Positions 52,961-60,997 of a stretch of 64,000 nucleotides of DNA are shown piece after piece. How positions within the stretch are numbered: position 1 is the stretch's first letter; each line of letters starts with the position of its first letter. A program made the translations under genes and the position numbers. This stretch comes from Pseudopelobacter sp964542535 (GTDB taxonomy: Bacteria > Desulfobacterota > Desulfuromonadia > Geobacterales > Pseudopelobacteraceae). The notes under the pieces were generated by a model, which saw nothing but the letters and a program-made list of their open reading frames with translations, was not told the DNA's origin and ran no database searches. The stretch spans positions 1 through 64,000 of the forward strand of contig CAZIUE010000015.1 in NCBI GenBank assembly GCA_964542535.1. Direction: 5' to 3'.

Positions 52961-54907
52961 TCAGGGGATCATCCACTGCAGGTAGTAGGCCTGCAGGTAG
53001 ACCATGATGCCGACGATTGCCGTCAGGAACAGGGAGTGCTTGAGAGTGAAGCGGAACAGGGTGCCTTCCTCGCCGACCATGTTACAGGCTGCGCAGGCAA
53101 CTGCCAGGGATTGGGGGGAGATCATCTTGCCCATGACGCCGCCCGAGGTGTTGGCTGCTCCCATCAGGGTGGGGCTCAGGCCCAGTGATTCCGCGGTTGC
53201 CTTCTGCAGGCCGCCGAAGAGTACGTTAGAGGAAGTGTCGGAGCCGGTCAGGAACACACCCAGCCAGCCGATGAACGGGGCCACGAACGGGAACCAGTGG
53301 CCGGTTTTGGTAAAGACCAGACCCAGGCAGTTGGTCATGCCGGAGACGTTCATGATGTAGGCCAGTCCCAGCACGCCGGCGATGGTGATTGCCGGGAATT
53401 TCATGGCGTTGCAGGTCTTGCCGAAGATGCCGATCACGTCACCCATGCCGACGCCACAGATGAAGGCAGAGAGGAAGGCAGCGATCAGGATGGCGGTGCC
53501 GGCCGCTGACAGGAAGTTGAAGGTGTATTTGGCGGCGATCTTGGTGGGCAGCTGGCCCTTGAGAGCCTTCTCAAGCGGCTTGAACTGGTCCTTGGCGATC
53601 AGGTTTTCCTTTTCCAGGTCGGCGGTCATCTTGGTTATGGCGCCGGAGTTCTTGGTGATGGCATCGAAGGCGGCTAAGCGCTCGTCGGTCAGGACCGCGC
53701 CTTTGCCGGCCAGTCCCTGCTCGATGGGAACGATGGCGTCTTCCTGGGTTTTCAGCTCATTCAGCTTGGCGATGGCATCGGCCAGTTTCGGTTCGGAAGC
53801 GGGCAGCACGGCCAGCAGCTTGTCGACTTCAGTCTTGACCGCTTCGGCCTTGACCAGGCCGTCCTCGGGCTTGGATATACCCTTGATCACTTTTTCATGA
53901 TAACCGGTGACGGTGATGACCTGCTTGTAGACATTGTCGAGAGAGTTCTTGACCGAGGGCAGACCCCAGAGCAGGACCGCGATGGTCATTGCCAGGTAGG
54001 GAGCCCAGCCGCGGAAGATCTGGGCGCCGGTGTAACCGTGCTCTTCCTTGGTGGCCATTTCCTCGTGGTCAAAGTGGTAGGTGGTGGGGGGCTGCCAGAA
54101 CTGCAGTAGGATGACCAGGGCGGCCATGGAGCCGAGGGAAGCGGTGATGTCCGGCAGGTAGGGACCCAGGTAACTGGCGGTGATCCACTGCAGGATGGCG
54201 AAGGTGGCGCCGCAGGTGATGACGGCCGGGAGCACTTCCAGGGTCTTCTTCAGGCCGACCATGATCAGGATAACGTAGAAAGGGATGAAAACCGAGATGA
54301 AGGGGAGCTGGTGGGCAATCATCTTGGACAGTTTGTATCCCTCATCGGTATAGCCCATGACGCCTGCCAGAGCCACGACCGGGATACCGATGGAGCCGAA
54401 GGCCACCGGCGCGGTGTTGGCGATCAGACAGACGCTGGCGGCGTAAATGGGACGGAATCCCAGACCCACCAGGGTGGCGCCGGCAATGGCAACCGGCGTG
54501 CCGAAACCAGCCGCGCCCTCAATGAATGCGCCGAAGCAGAAGGCGATCAGTAGGGCCTGGATGCGACGGTCAGCGGTAACACCGGCCAGGGATGCGCGGA
54601 TGATCTCGAACTGGCCCCCTTTGACGGTGATATTGTACAGGAACAGGGTTGTCAGAACGACGTAGAAGACCGGAAAGAGACCGAAACCAGCCCCCTGCAC
54701 AAAGGCCCAGCCCGCCAGGTCGGCAGGCATGCCCCAGACGGTAGCGGCAATTACGAATGCCGCTCCCACGGCGATCGGCGTGGCCTTGTGGGCCTTCATC
54801 TTGAGAACAGCCAGACAAACAAAAATGATCACGAGCGGTATGGCGGCAACCAGCGCCGACATACCAATGCTTCCTCCTACCGGTGTATACGTCTGAATCC
54901 ACGGCAT
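52961..54907 (-). CDS. lctP: L-lactate permease with a large central insertion
   Basis: LctP-family transporter for uptake of lactate or related hydroxy-acids with protons, 648 aa. It has many membrane helices and conserved motifs FGAFIEGAAGFGTPVAI, ANTAPVAFGSIGIPV and TGSDTSSNVLFGGLQ, plus NTSGGVMGKMISPQS near the C-terminus. About 130 soluble, Ala/Lys/Glu-rich residues (about 325-460) interrupt the helices; E. coli LctP (about 550 aa) is shorter by roughly that amount. AAGGAGG precedes the ATG. The Geobacter/Pelobacter group is known for lactate use, consistent with a lone permease gene here. Confidence 0.92.
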   Translation of the reverse strand: MPWIQTYTPVGGSIGMSALVAAIPLVIIFVCLAVLKMKAHKATPIAVGAAFVIAATVWGMPADLAGWAFVQGAGFGLFPVFYVVLTTLFLYNITVKGGQFEIIRASLAGVTADRRIQALLIAFCFGAFIEGAAGFGTPVAIAGATLVGLGFRPIYAASVCLIANTAPVAFGSIGIPVVALAGVMGYTDEGYKLSKMIAHQLPFISVFIPFYVILIMVGLKKTLEVLPAVITCGATFAILQWITASYLGPYLPDITASLGSMAALVILLQFWQPPTTYHFDHEEMATKEEHGYTGAQIFRGWAPYLAMTIAVLLWGLPSVKNSLDNVYKQVITVTGYHEKVIKGISKPEDGLVKAEAVKTEVDKLLAVLPASEPKLADAIAKLNELKTQEDAIVPIEQGLAGKGAVLTDERLAAFDAITKNSGAITKMTADLEKENLIAKDQFKPLEKALKGQLPTKIAAKYTFNFLSAAGTAILIAAFLSAFICGVGMGDVIGIFGKTCNAMKFPAITIAGVLGLAYIMNVSGMTNCLGLVFTKTGHWFPFVAPFIGWLGVFLTGSDTSSNVLFGGLQKATAESLGLSPTLMGAANTSGGVMGKMISPQSLAVACAACNMVGEEGTLFRFTLKHSLFLTAIVGIMVYLQAYYLQWMIP

Positions 54908-55361
54908 GTGTTACTCCCTCCTTTTATGGGTGTGGTTGCTTTTGGATAACTCGTAAACTTGCATTACCAATTATCCTTTTTGGGCTATCGCTGTCAAGAT
55001 AAAAAATGGATTGTATACCGTCTTTTGAAAATGCCTCTGAATCGCCTGCGGGCATCAGTGGGTGAAATATGTAACCATGCCATACAAAAAGACAAAGTTG
55101 TGTGTTGTTTGGGGAAATAGGACCTTATTGCCCCGGGATTCGACGGTCCGCCAGGGGGCTCCGCTGTAGTACGAAGCAGGATGAGACGCGGGAGATGACG
55201 GTTTCTGTGGAACGAAGGTCTTACCACTTGTGGCGACATCTGTTCCGTGGGGGGGATCGAGGCGCGGTGTTGAGGTGAATGTGGCGCCGCGCGCGGAGAG
55301 CTGCCCCGTTGGGCGTGAGCGGCTTCTTGATTCCGTGCGGTCAAAGTGCTACACAGTTCCG
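54908..55361. other. Divergent intergenic region between lctP and the SNF2 gene
   Basis: It holds the lctP promoter (separate entry) and an AT-rich leader with TTGG/CCAA half-sites near 54940-54970 that could be an operator. The remainder, 55030-55361, contains no gene that I recognise. The SNF2 frame is open from 55230, but the translated upstream part does not look like protein. Confidence 0.4.
54969..54997 (-). promoter_or_regulatory. Sigma-70-type promoter of lctP
   Basis: On the minus strand a consensus TTGACA (54992-54997) and ATAATT (54969-54974) are 17 bp apart. The -10 ends about 60 bp upstream of the lctP start codon at 54907. This is the best sigma-70 match I found in the window. 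Confidence 0.7.
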
Positions 55362-58300
55362 ATGCCCGCGGTTTCTGTGGAAAAACTCCCCCTGCTCTTC
55401 CGTCTGCTGCGGCAAACGGAACCGGGACTGCTCTACTACCTTGCTTCAAAGCCGCATCTCGTGGTCGCGGCAGCCCGCTGCGACAGGGCCGTTGTTACCG
55501 GCGCTGAGTGGGTCGGTGGCGGAGAAACGCTGCTGACGCTTGTCTGCGCTGATGGCGCACGGGTCAGCTTCGCTGCCGAGGATCGGATCGTGCCGCACTG
55601 CACATGTTCCGCCTGGTCGCGACAATCCCAGTGCCCCCACGTGGTTGTCACCTGGATCCAGCTGAAGCGGATTCTGACCCCGGGATCGTTTTCCCAGCTC
55701 AGGATAAGCGACTGGATTCTGAATGACCTGGCCGATCTGGTCGGTATTTTTTCCTGGCAGGCGGCCACTGCTGAGAACGAAGGGAATGTCACGGCCGGTG
55801 GACCGGTGCGCTTTGTGCTGGAGTTTGATCACTGCGGGCTGCGGGGATCGTTCCAGCGGGGCGACCAGCGGCTTCAACGCTGGACGGCCGCTGTTCCCCG
55901 CGACCTGATGCACGGTATCCAGCGCTTCCCGGTTTTCGAGCCCAGCATGCGCCATCTGACGGCGCTCATGGCCGCCACGTCCGGACGCTACCCGATCGTT
56001 TTCCGCGATGCCGGGGGGAGCGAATACCCCCTGCTGTTGCGGCCCGAGTCGCCGCGGCGGGCCTGCCTCTCCTTTGCCCTTGATGGGGAGACGGTCTCTG
56101 TCACGCCCACCCTTGATGACGGGGGCGGACTTTCCGACGGGATCATTGCGGCCGGAGAGTTGCTGCTGGACCTGGAGCGGGGAGTGCTGCACCCTCTGCA
56201 CGACGCCGATATCTGGTCCATCCACGGCCTCATCGGAGAGGCGCTTTCAGGAGACGTGGGCCGGATTCGACGGGATGATCCTTCCCCGACGGAGCCGTCG
56301 CCCTCCGTGACGGGGACGAAGCGCCTCGCCACCACGCGTGAGCGTTTCAACGCTCTCTGCCTGCGGCTGTCCCAGGAGCTTGAACCATCCCTGGGGGAGT
56401 CGCTGTTCTTTTACCGCCAGGGCGTTGCCGCGGACAGCTCCCCGCGCGGTGAGGCGCTCTGTCTGCTGGATCTTCCGGCCCGACTGGACGCCCCGCTGAT
56501 ACGACTCGGACCGCGGCTCCTGTGCCAGGGAACCAGATACCCCTTTTCCGACACACTGTTCGAATACTTCGACCCGAGGCATCGCTCGCATCTGCCGCCG
56601 CCGCTCAGGGCAAAAAAACGGGTGCGTTCCCTTGTGGAAGCCTGTGTCGCCCTGGGGGAGGCGGCTACGTCCGTTGCCACCAGACGCGTCATCAGAAGCG
56701 CCCTGGACGGCCCCGACTTTCTCAAACGCATCGTCAGGAGCGGCGCGCGCCAGATCCTGAACCGCTTTGCCGAAGAGCGCGACCGGAAGCCGATCATGGT
56801 CCAGGCCGGGGCCGATGGCTGGTGTTTCGTCCAGGACGACCGCTCGGTTCAGATCCGGATGATGAAGCTCCTGTACGAACTGTTCGGTGACAGGCTCTGG
56901 GAAGGTTGGGATGGAAGAGAGGGGGTCGAGATCCCGCGGGAAGAGCTTGGAGCCGTGCTTCCCGCCCTGGCGGACCGGCTGCGGCAGGAAGGTTTTCTGC
57001 TGAGGGTGGGGGGAGAACCGCTGATCGGGGCCCGGTGGGATTTCTCCCTGGATGCCACGTCCATCACGCTGGACTGGTTCGAGCTGCGTCCCGAGATCCG
57101 CTGCGACGGCGAACTGATCAGCGATGACGAACTGCGGCGGATGGCCCGGGGAGGCGTTCTGGAGCGGGACGGGCGGCTGATCCTGATCGATGACATGGAT
57201 GCACGCATCCTGGCCATGCTGGCCGGGGTGGTCGATCCCGGCACGCGGCGGAAGAAGGGGGAGCACCCGCCGGCCAGGATTCCCCGCCTGCAGATCCTGG
57301 ACTGGCTCCAACTGCGCGGCCATGGGGTCCGGGTCCGTCTGGCGCCCGGGGACGCCCAGGTGCTGGAAAACCTGCTGAACTTCCAGCGTATTCCCCGGCG
57401 CCCTCTGCCGGCCGGCCTGAACGGCACCCTGCGCCCCTACCAGCGTGACGGGTATGACTGGCTGGCGTTTCTCTACGAGCATCGTTTCGGCGCCTGTCTG
57501 GCCGACGACATGGGACTGGGCAAGACCATCCAGGGGATCTCGCTGCTGGCGGGGATCGCCGACGGCGTCATCACCAGCCGCGGCCACGACCATGCCCCGC
57601 ACCTGATCGTGGTGCCTCCCTCACTGCTCTTCAACTGGGAGAGCGAGATCAACCGTTTTTTCCCCGCTGCCACGCTCACCACCTATGCCGGTCCGGACCG
57701 CTCTCCCGACGACTTCGGGCGCTACGACATCATCCTGACCAGTTACGGCATCGTCCAGCGGGATGTCGAAACACTGGCCCGGCTGCGCTTCAACGTGATC
57801 ATCTTCGACGAAGCCCAGGTGGTCAAGAATCTCAGGGCCGCTACCAGCGTCGCGGCCCGGCGCCTGGTTGGCGCCTTCAAACTGGCGCTGACCGGTACAC
57901 CGGTGGAGAACCGCGTTCAGGAGTACTACGCCATCATGGACCTGTGCCTTCCCGGCCTGCTGGGCACGCCGGAGGAGTTCAGCCGCCGGGTGGTCGGCCC
58001 GGGGGAGGCGGGGATGGATATCCTGCTGCGCCGCACCCGCCCCTTTGTGCTGCGCCGCAACAAACAGCTGATCGCCGCCGACCTCCCCGAGAAGATCGAG
58101 ACCGATATCCTGCTGGAGCTGTCACCGAAACAGCGCGCGCTCTACCAGCGCACCATCGAGGAGGTCCGTGGCCTGGTCAGCGACGCCTTTGCCAGCCATT
58201 CGCCGGGCCAGGCCCGCATCATCGCCCTGACGGCGCTGTTGCGGCTGCGCCAGATCTGCCTGGCGCCGGCATTGGCCCTGCCGGGATCGTCGGACGCGTC

Positions 58301-58814
58301 CCCCAAGCTGGAGTTTCTCATGGAACAGCTCAGCGAGTTGCGTGACGAGGGGCACAGCGTGCTGGTCTTCTCCCAGTTCACCTCCTACCTGGATATGGTC
58401 GAGGCCGCTCTCGCCCGCCACCACCTCCCCTGCCTGCGCCTGGACGGTTCCACCCCCCCGCCCCGACGGAAGCGTCTGGTGCAGAGCTTTCAGCACTCCG
58501 AGGGTCCGCTGGTGTTCCTGATCAGTCTCAAGGCCGGCGGCAGGGGGCTCAACCTGACCCGCGCCACCTACGTTTACCATCTGGATCCCTGGTGGAATCC
58601 GGCGGTGGAGAACCAGGCCTCCGACCGGGCGCACCGCCTGGGCCAGACCCGCCAAGTGACCATCACCCGCCTGATCATGCGTCATACCATCGAGGAGAAG
58701 ATGATGGCCCTCAAGGAGCGTAAACAGAAGCTGTACCGGGCCATTCTGGAGGAAGGGAGCGGAGGGAGCGGTGCCGGGCTGACCAGGGAGGATCTCGATT
58801 TCCTGCTGGGCTAG
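55362..58814 (+). CDS. SWIM-zinc-finger SNF2/RapA-type helicase
   Basis: Swi2/Snf2-family ATPase, 1,150 aa with the start chosen at ATG 55362. An N-terminal SWIM zinc finger (CTCSAWSRQSQCPHVV, CxCx(n)CxH) lies near residue 85. A long middle region of unclear fold follows. The helicase core has Walker A (ADDMGLGKTIQG, about 715), IIFDEAQVVKN (about 817), SQFTSYLDMVE, and the final YHLDPWWNPAVENQASDR, then AHRLGQTRQV. Family members remodel protein-DNA complexes or act in transcription or stress recovery. A GTG upstream is possible as alternative start. No clear Shine-Dalgarno site. Confidence 0.85.
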   Translation: MPAVSVEKLPLLFRLLRQTEPGLLYYLASKPHLVVAAARCDRAVVTGAEWVGGGETLLTLVCADGARVSFAAEDRIVPHCTCSAWSRQSQCPHVVVTWIQLKRILTPGSFSQLRISDWILNDLADLVGIFSWQAATAENEGNVTAGGPVRFVLEFDHCGLRGSFQRGDQRLQRWTAAVPRDLMHGIQRFPVFEPSMRHLTALMAATSGRYPIVFRDAGGSEYPLLLRPESPRRACLSFALDGETVSVTPTLDDGGGLSDGIIAAGELLLDLERGVLHPLHDADIWSIHGLIGEALSGDVGRIRRDDPSPTEPSPSVTGTKRLATTRERFNALCLRLSQELEPSLGESLFFYRQGVAADSSPRGEALCLLDLPARLDAPLIRLGPRLLCQGTRYPFSDTLFEYFDPRHRSHLPPPLRAKKRVRSLVEACVALGEAATSVATRRVIRSALDGPDFLKRIVRSGARQILNRFAEERDRKPIMVQAGADGWCFVQDDRSVQIRMMKLLYELFGDRLWEGWDGREGVEIPREELGAVLPALADRLRQEGFLLRVGGEPLIGARWDFSLDATSITLDWFELRPEIRCDGELISDDELRRMARGGVLERDGRLILIDDMDARILAMLAGVVDPGTRRKKGEHPPARIPRLQILDWLQLRGHGVRVRLAPGDAQVLENLLNFQRIPRRPLPAGLNGTLRPYQRDGYDWLAFLYEHRFGACLADDMGLGKTIQGISLLAGIADGVITSRGHDHAPHLIVVPPSLLFNWESEINRFFPAATLTTYAGPDRSPDDFGRYDIILTSYGIVQRDVETLARLRFNVIIFDEAQVVKNLRAATSVAARRLVGAFKLALTGTPVENRVQEYYAIMDLCLPGLLGTPEEFSRRVVGPGEAGMDILLRRTRPFVLRRNKQLIAADLPEKIETDILLELSPKQRALYQRTIEEVRGLVSDAFASHSPGQARIIALTALLRLRQICLAPALALPGSSDASPKLEFLMEQLSELRDEGHSVLVFSQFTSYLDMVEAALARHHLPCLRLDGSTPPPRRKRLVQSFQHSEGPLVFLISLKAGGRGLNLTRATYVYHLDPWWNPAVENQASDRAHRLGQTRQVTITRLIMRHTIEEKMMALKERKQKLYRAILEEGSGGSGAGLTREDLDFLLG

Positions 58815-58885
58815 CCCGGTCGTAGCGGTCAGTCGCGGCGGCCCTGGGTCAATCGGGCGCGGCTGAGACGGGTCGGCGGGAGAGA

Positions 58886-59362
58886 TCAGATGTAGTACAT
58901 GAAGCGGTGCTCCTCCTCCCGTTTGACCCCCATGGCCCGACCCCGTTCGCAGAGGGTCTGGAGGGTGATACCCGAGAAGAGTCCGTCCAGAAGGGCGCTG
59001 GCCTCTTCCCATACCGTCTGGGTGACGCAGCTTCCCTCCAGGGCGCAGCCGCTCCCCCGCCGGTTCTTCTTGGTCGTGGAGCCGGCGCACTCCACCAGCA
59101 GCACATCCTGTTCCGTGGCGTTGAGGATCTCCAGCACCGTTATCTTGTCCGGGCTCCTGGCCAGGAAGTATCCCCCCTGGGGACCGCGCTTGCTCTTCAG
59201 GATGCCGGCCCGCTTCAGGTTCTGGAAGATCTGCTCCAGGTAGCGGGGAGATATGTCCTGGCGCCGGGAGATGTCCTGGATCTGGGCCGGCGCGGTGCCG
59301 CAGTTATAGGCGATATCGAACAGGGCGCGAAGGCCGTACCGGCTCTTGGTTGTCAGGCGCAT
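58886..59362 (-). CDS. Rrf2-family transcriptional regulator
   Basis: Winged-helix regulator of 158 aa, with MRLTTKSRYGLRALFDIA, LEQIFQNLKRAGILKS and RGPQGGYFLA. Cys 92, 106 and 112 could ligate a [2Fe-2S] cluster as in IscR (C92, C98, C104), though the first spacing is longer. No isc genes adjoin it, so it may be a sensor of iron-sulfur status, nitric oxide or redox rather than IscR itself. Confidence 0.87.
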   Translation of the reverse strand: MRLTTKSRYGLRALFDIAYNCGTAPAQIQDISRRQDISPRYLEQIFQNLKRAGILKSKRGPQGGYFLARSPDKITVLEILNATEQDVLLVECAGSTTKKNRRGSGCALEGSCVTQTVWEEASALLDGLFSGITLQTLCERGRAMGVKREEEHRFMYYI

Positions 59363-59472
59363 GGTTCCCTCCCTTTGCGGTGCGTGAAATCAAGCAGAAC
59401 AGTTACGAAAATGCACCTGTTTTGTCAACAAAATTAACGGGCGTTTCCACGTTAGCCGCGTGCGGAGCTGTT

Positions 59473-60210
59473 TCAGCCCGCAACCCGGGAGACGGTAACC
59501 ACCAGCACCTCACGACTGCCTGCCCGCGCCAGTACCCGCGAACACTCATCCACCGTGCTGCCGGTGGTGAACACGTCGTCCACCAGCAACACCCGCCTGT
59601 CCGCCACCAGCGCGGCGTCGCTGACCTTGAAGGCGTTCCTGACGTTTTCCCGGCGCTGGTCGGCCGCCAGACTGACCTGGGGTTCGGTCCAGCGCACCCG
59701 TTTCAGGAGCCGGCGCCGGAGCGGGATGCCCCATTCCCGGGCCAGCAGTTCCGCCAGGAGCAGGGCCTGGTTGAATCCCCGGCCGCGCAGACGCCTCAGG
59801 TGCAGCGGTACGGGGATGATCAGCTCCGGCCGCCAGACTGCCACGAACTCCGAAAGCCTCTCAACGAGCAGCAGTCCCAGGGGACGGCGCAGTTCTGTTC
59901 GTCCGTTGTACTTGAATGCGTGGATCAGGTCGCGCCCGGGTCCCTCGTGGAGCAGGGCGGCCCGGGCGGCCCGGAAGTGGGGGGGCGTCTTCAGGCAGGA
60001 GCCGCAGGGATGATCCTGGCCGACTCCCGGGAAGGGAATGCCGCAGATGGGGCAGAGCGGCTGACCGGGAAGGGGCATGTTTTCCCGGCAGGAGTCGCAG
60101 AGGTGCAGCCTGCCCGCCCCGGGAATGAACGCTCCGCAGACGTGGCAGAGCGGGGGAAAGAGGAAGTCCAGCAGGGCGCCGAAGAACGCTTTTCCCGTTT
60201 TCCCCTCCAT
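59473..60210 (-). CDS. comF: ComF-family phosphoribosyltransferase-like protein
   Basis: A 245-aa ComF/GntX-type protein. The N-terminal zinc-binding Cys pairs (LCHVCGAF, LCDSC, LCPICG, CGSC) are followed by a type-I phosphoribosyltransferase fold, with PRPP loop VLLVDDVFTTGSTVDE near residue 215. Bacterial ComF is linked to DNA uptake, but many members have unknown roles. It is separated by 6 bp from the upstream cyclophilin gene, so they share a transcript. Confidence 0.85.
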   Translation of the reverse strand: MEGKTGKAFFGALLDFLFPPLCHVCGAFIPGAGRLHLCDSCRENMPLPGQPLCPICGIPFPGVGQDHPCGSCLKTPPHFRAARAALLHEGPGRDLIHAFKYNGRTELRRPLGLLLVERLSEFVAVWRPELIIPVPLHLRRLRGRGFNQALLLAELLAREWGIPLRRRLLKRVRWTEPQVSLAADQRRENVRNAFKVSDAALVADRRVLLVDDVFTTGSTVDECSRVLARAGSREVLVVTVSRVAG

Positions 60211-60216
60211 CTCTGC

Positions 60217-60786
60217 CTACCTGAGCAGCCTGATGGACTTGATGTCAACCCGCTCCAGGGGCACATCCCGCAATCCCCGGCGGTAGCCGGTTCTGACCCT
60301 GGCGATCCTGTCGACCACGTCCATTCCTTCCACAACCCTGCCGAATACGGCGTAGCCATGGCCGTCGGGCGAGGGGCGGTTCAGCGCGGGGTTGTCCACC
60401 TGGTTGATGAAGAACTGGGAAGTGGCGCTGTCCGGGTCCGACGTGCGGGCCATGGCCAGGGTTCCGCGCCTGTTTTCCAGCCCGTTGTCCGCTTCGTTCC
60501 TGATGGGCGGCCGTGTATCCTTCTCCCTGAACTCGGCGTCGAACCCCCCTCCCTGGATCATGAAGCCCCGGATCACCCGGTGGAATATGGTGCCGTCGTA
60601 AAACCCGGCTCTCACGTAGGAAAGGAAATTCTCGACGCTGAGCGGCGCCCTGTCGCGGAACAGCTCCAGTTTCACGCTTCCCTGGCTGGTTTCCATCACC
60701 AGCAGCGGGTTGCCCGTCTCACCTGCCATGGCTATCGTGGATGACACCAGCAGCGCCACCAGCATGGCGACACACCTTCTGAACAT
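60217..60786 (-). CDS. Periplasmic peptidyl-prolyl cis-trans isomerase (cyclophilin)
   Basis: A 189-aa cyclophilin. A signal peptide is seen at residues 1-21 (RRCVAMLVALLVSSTIAMA), so it is exported. The active-site segments FHRVIRGFMIQGGGFD and TSQFFINQVDN are conserved. It probably assists folding of envelope proteins. A good AGGAGGA box precedes the ATG; comF follows after 6 bp. Confidence 0.92.
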   Translation of the reverse strand: MFRRCVAMLVALLVSSTIAMAGETGNPLLVMETSQGSVKLELFRDRAPLSVENFLSYVRAGFYDGTIFHRVIRGFMIQGGGFDAEFREKDTRPPIRNEADNGLENRRGTLAMARTSDPDSATSQFFINQVDNPALNRPSPDGHGYAVFGRVVEGMDVVDRIARVRTGYRRGLRDVPLERVDIKSIRLLR

Positions 60787-60997
60787 ACCTCTTCCTCCTT
60801 TTCGCGGGACCGCCCCTCAGGGCGTCTGCTCTTTATACGACAGGATCGCGTCCGGTTCAACCGCCGCAAGTGTCCGGCAGCGGCCTGCTTGTGCCGACGC
60901 CTTCCTCGTGTACTATTGGTCGTGATCCCTTGGTGAGTCACGATCAGAGCCTTCCCCGCCAGCTGCCCAGCCACTGCTCAGCGGAAGCGAGAAACCG

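Noticed and set aside
55230..55361. N-terminal extension of the SNF2 helicase from 55230
   Set aside because: The translated region does not resemble the protein family and there is no ribosome-binding site; ATG 55362 is favoured.
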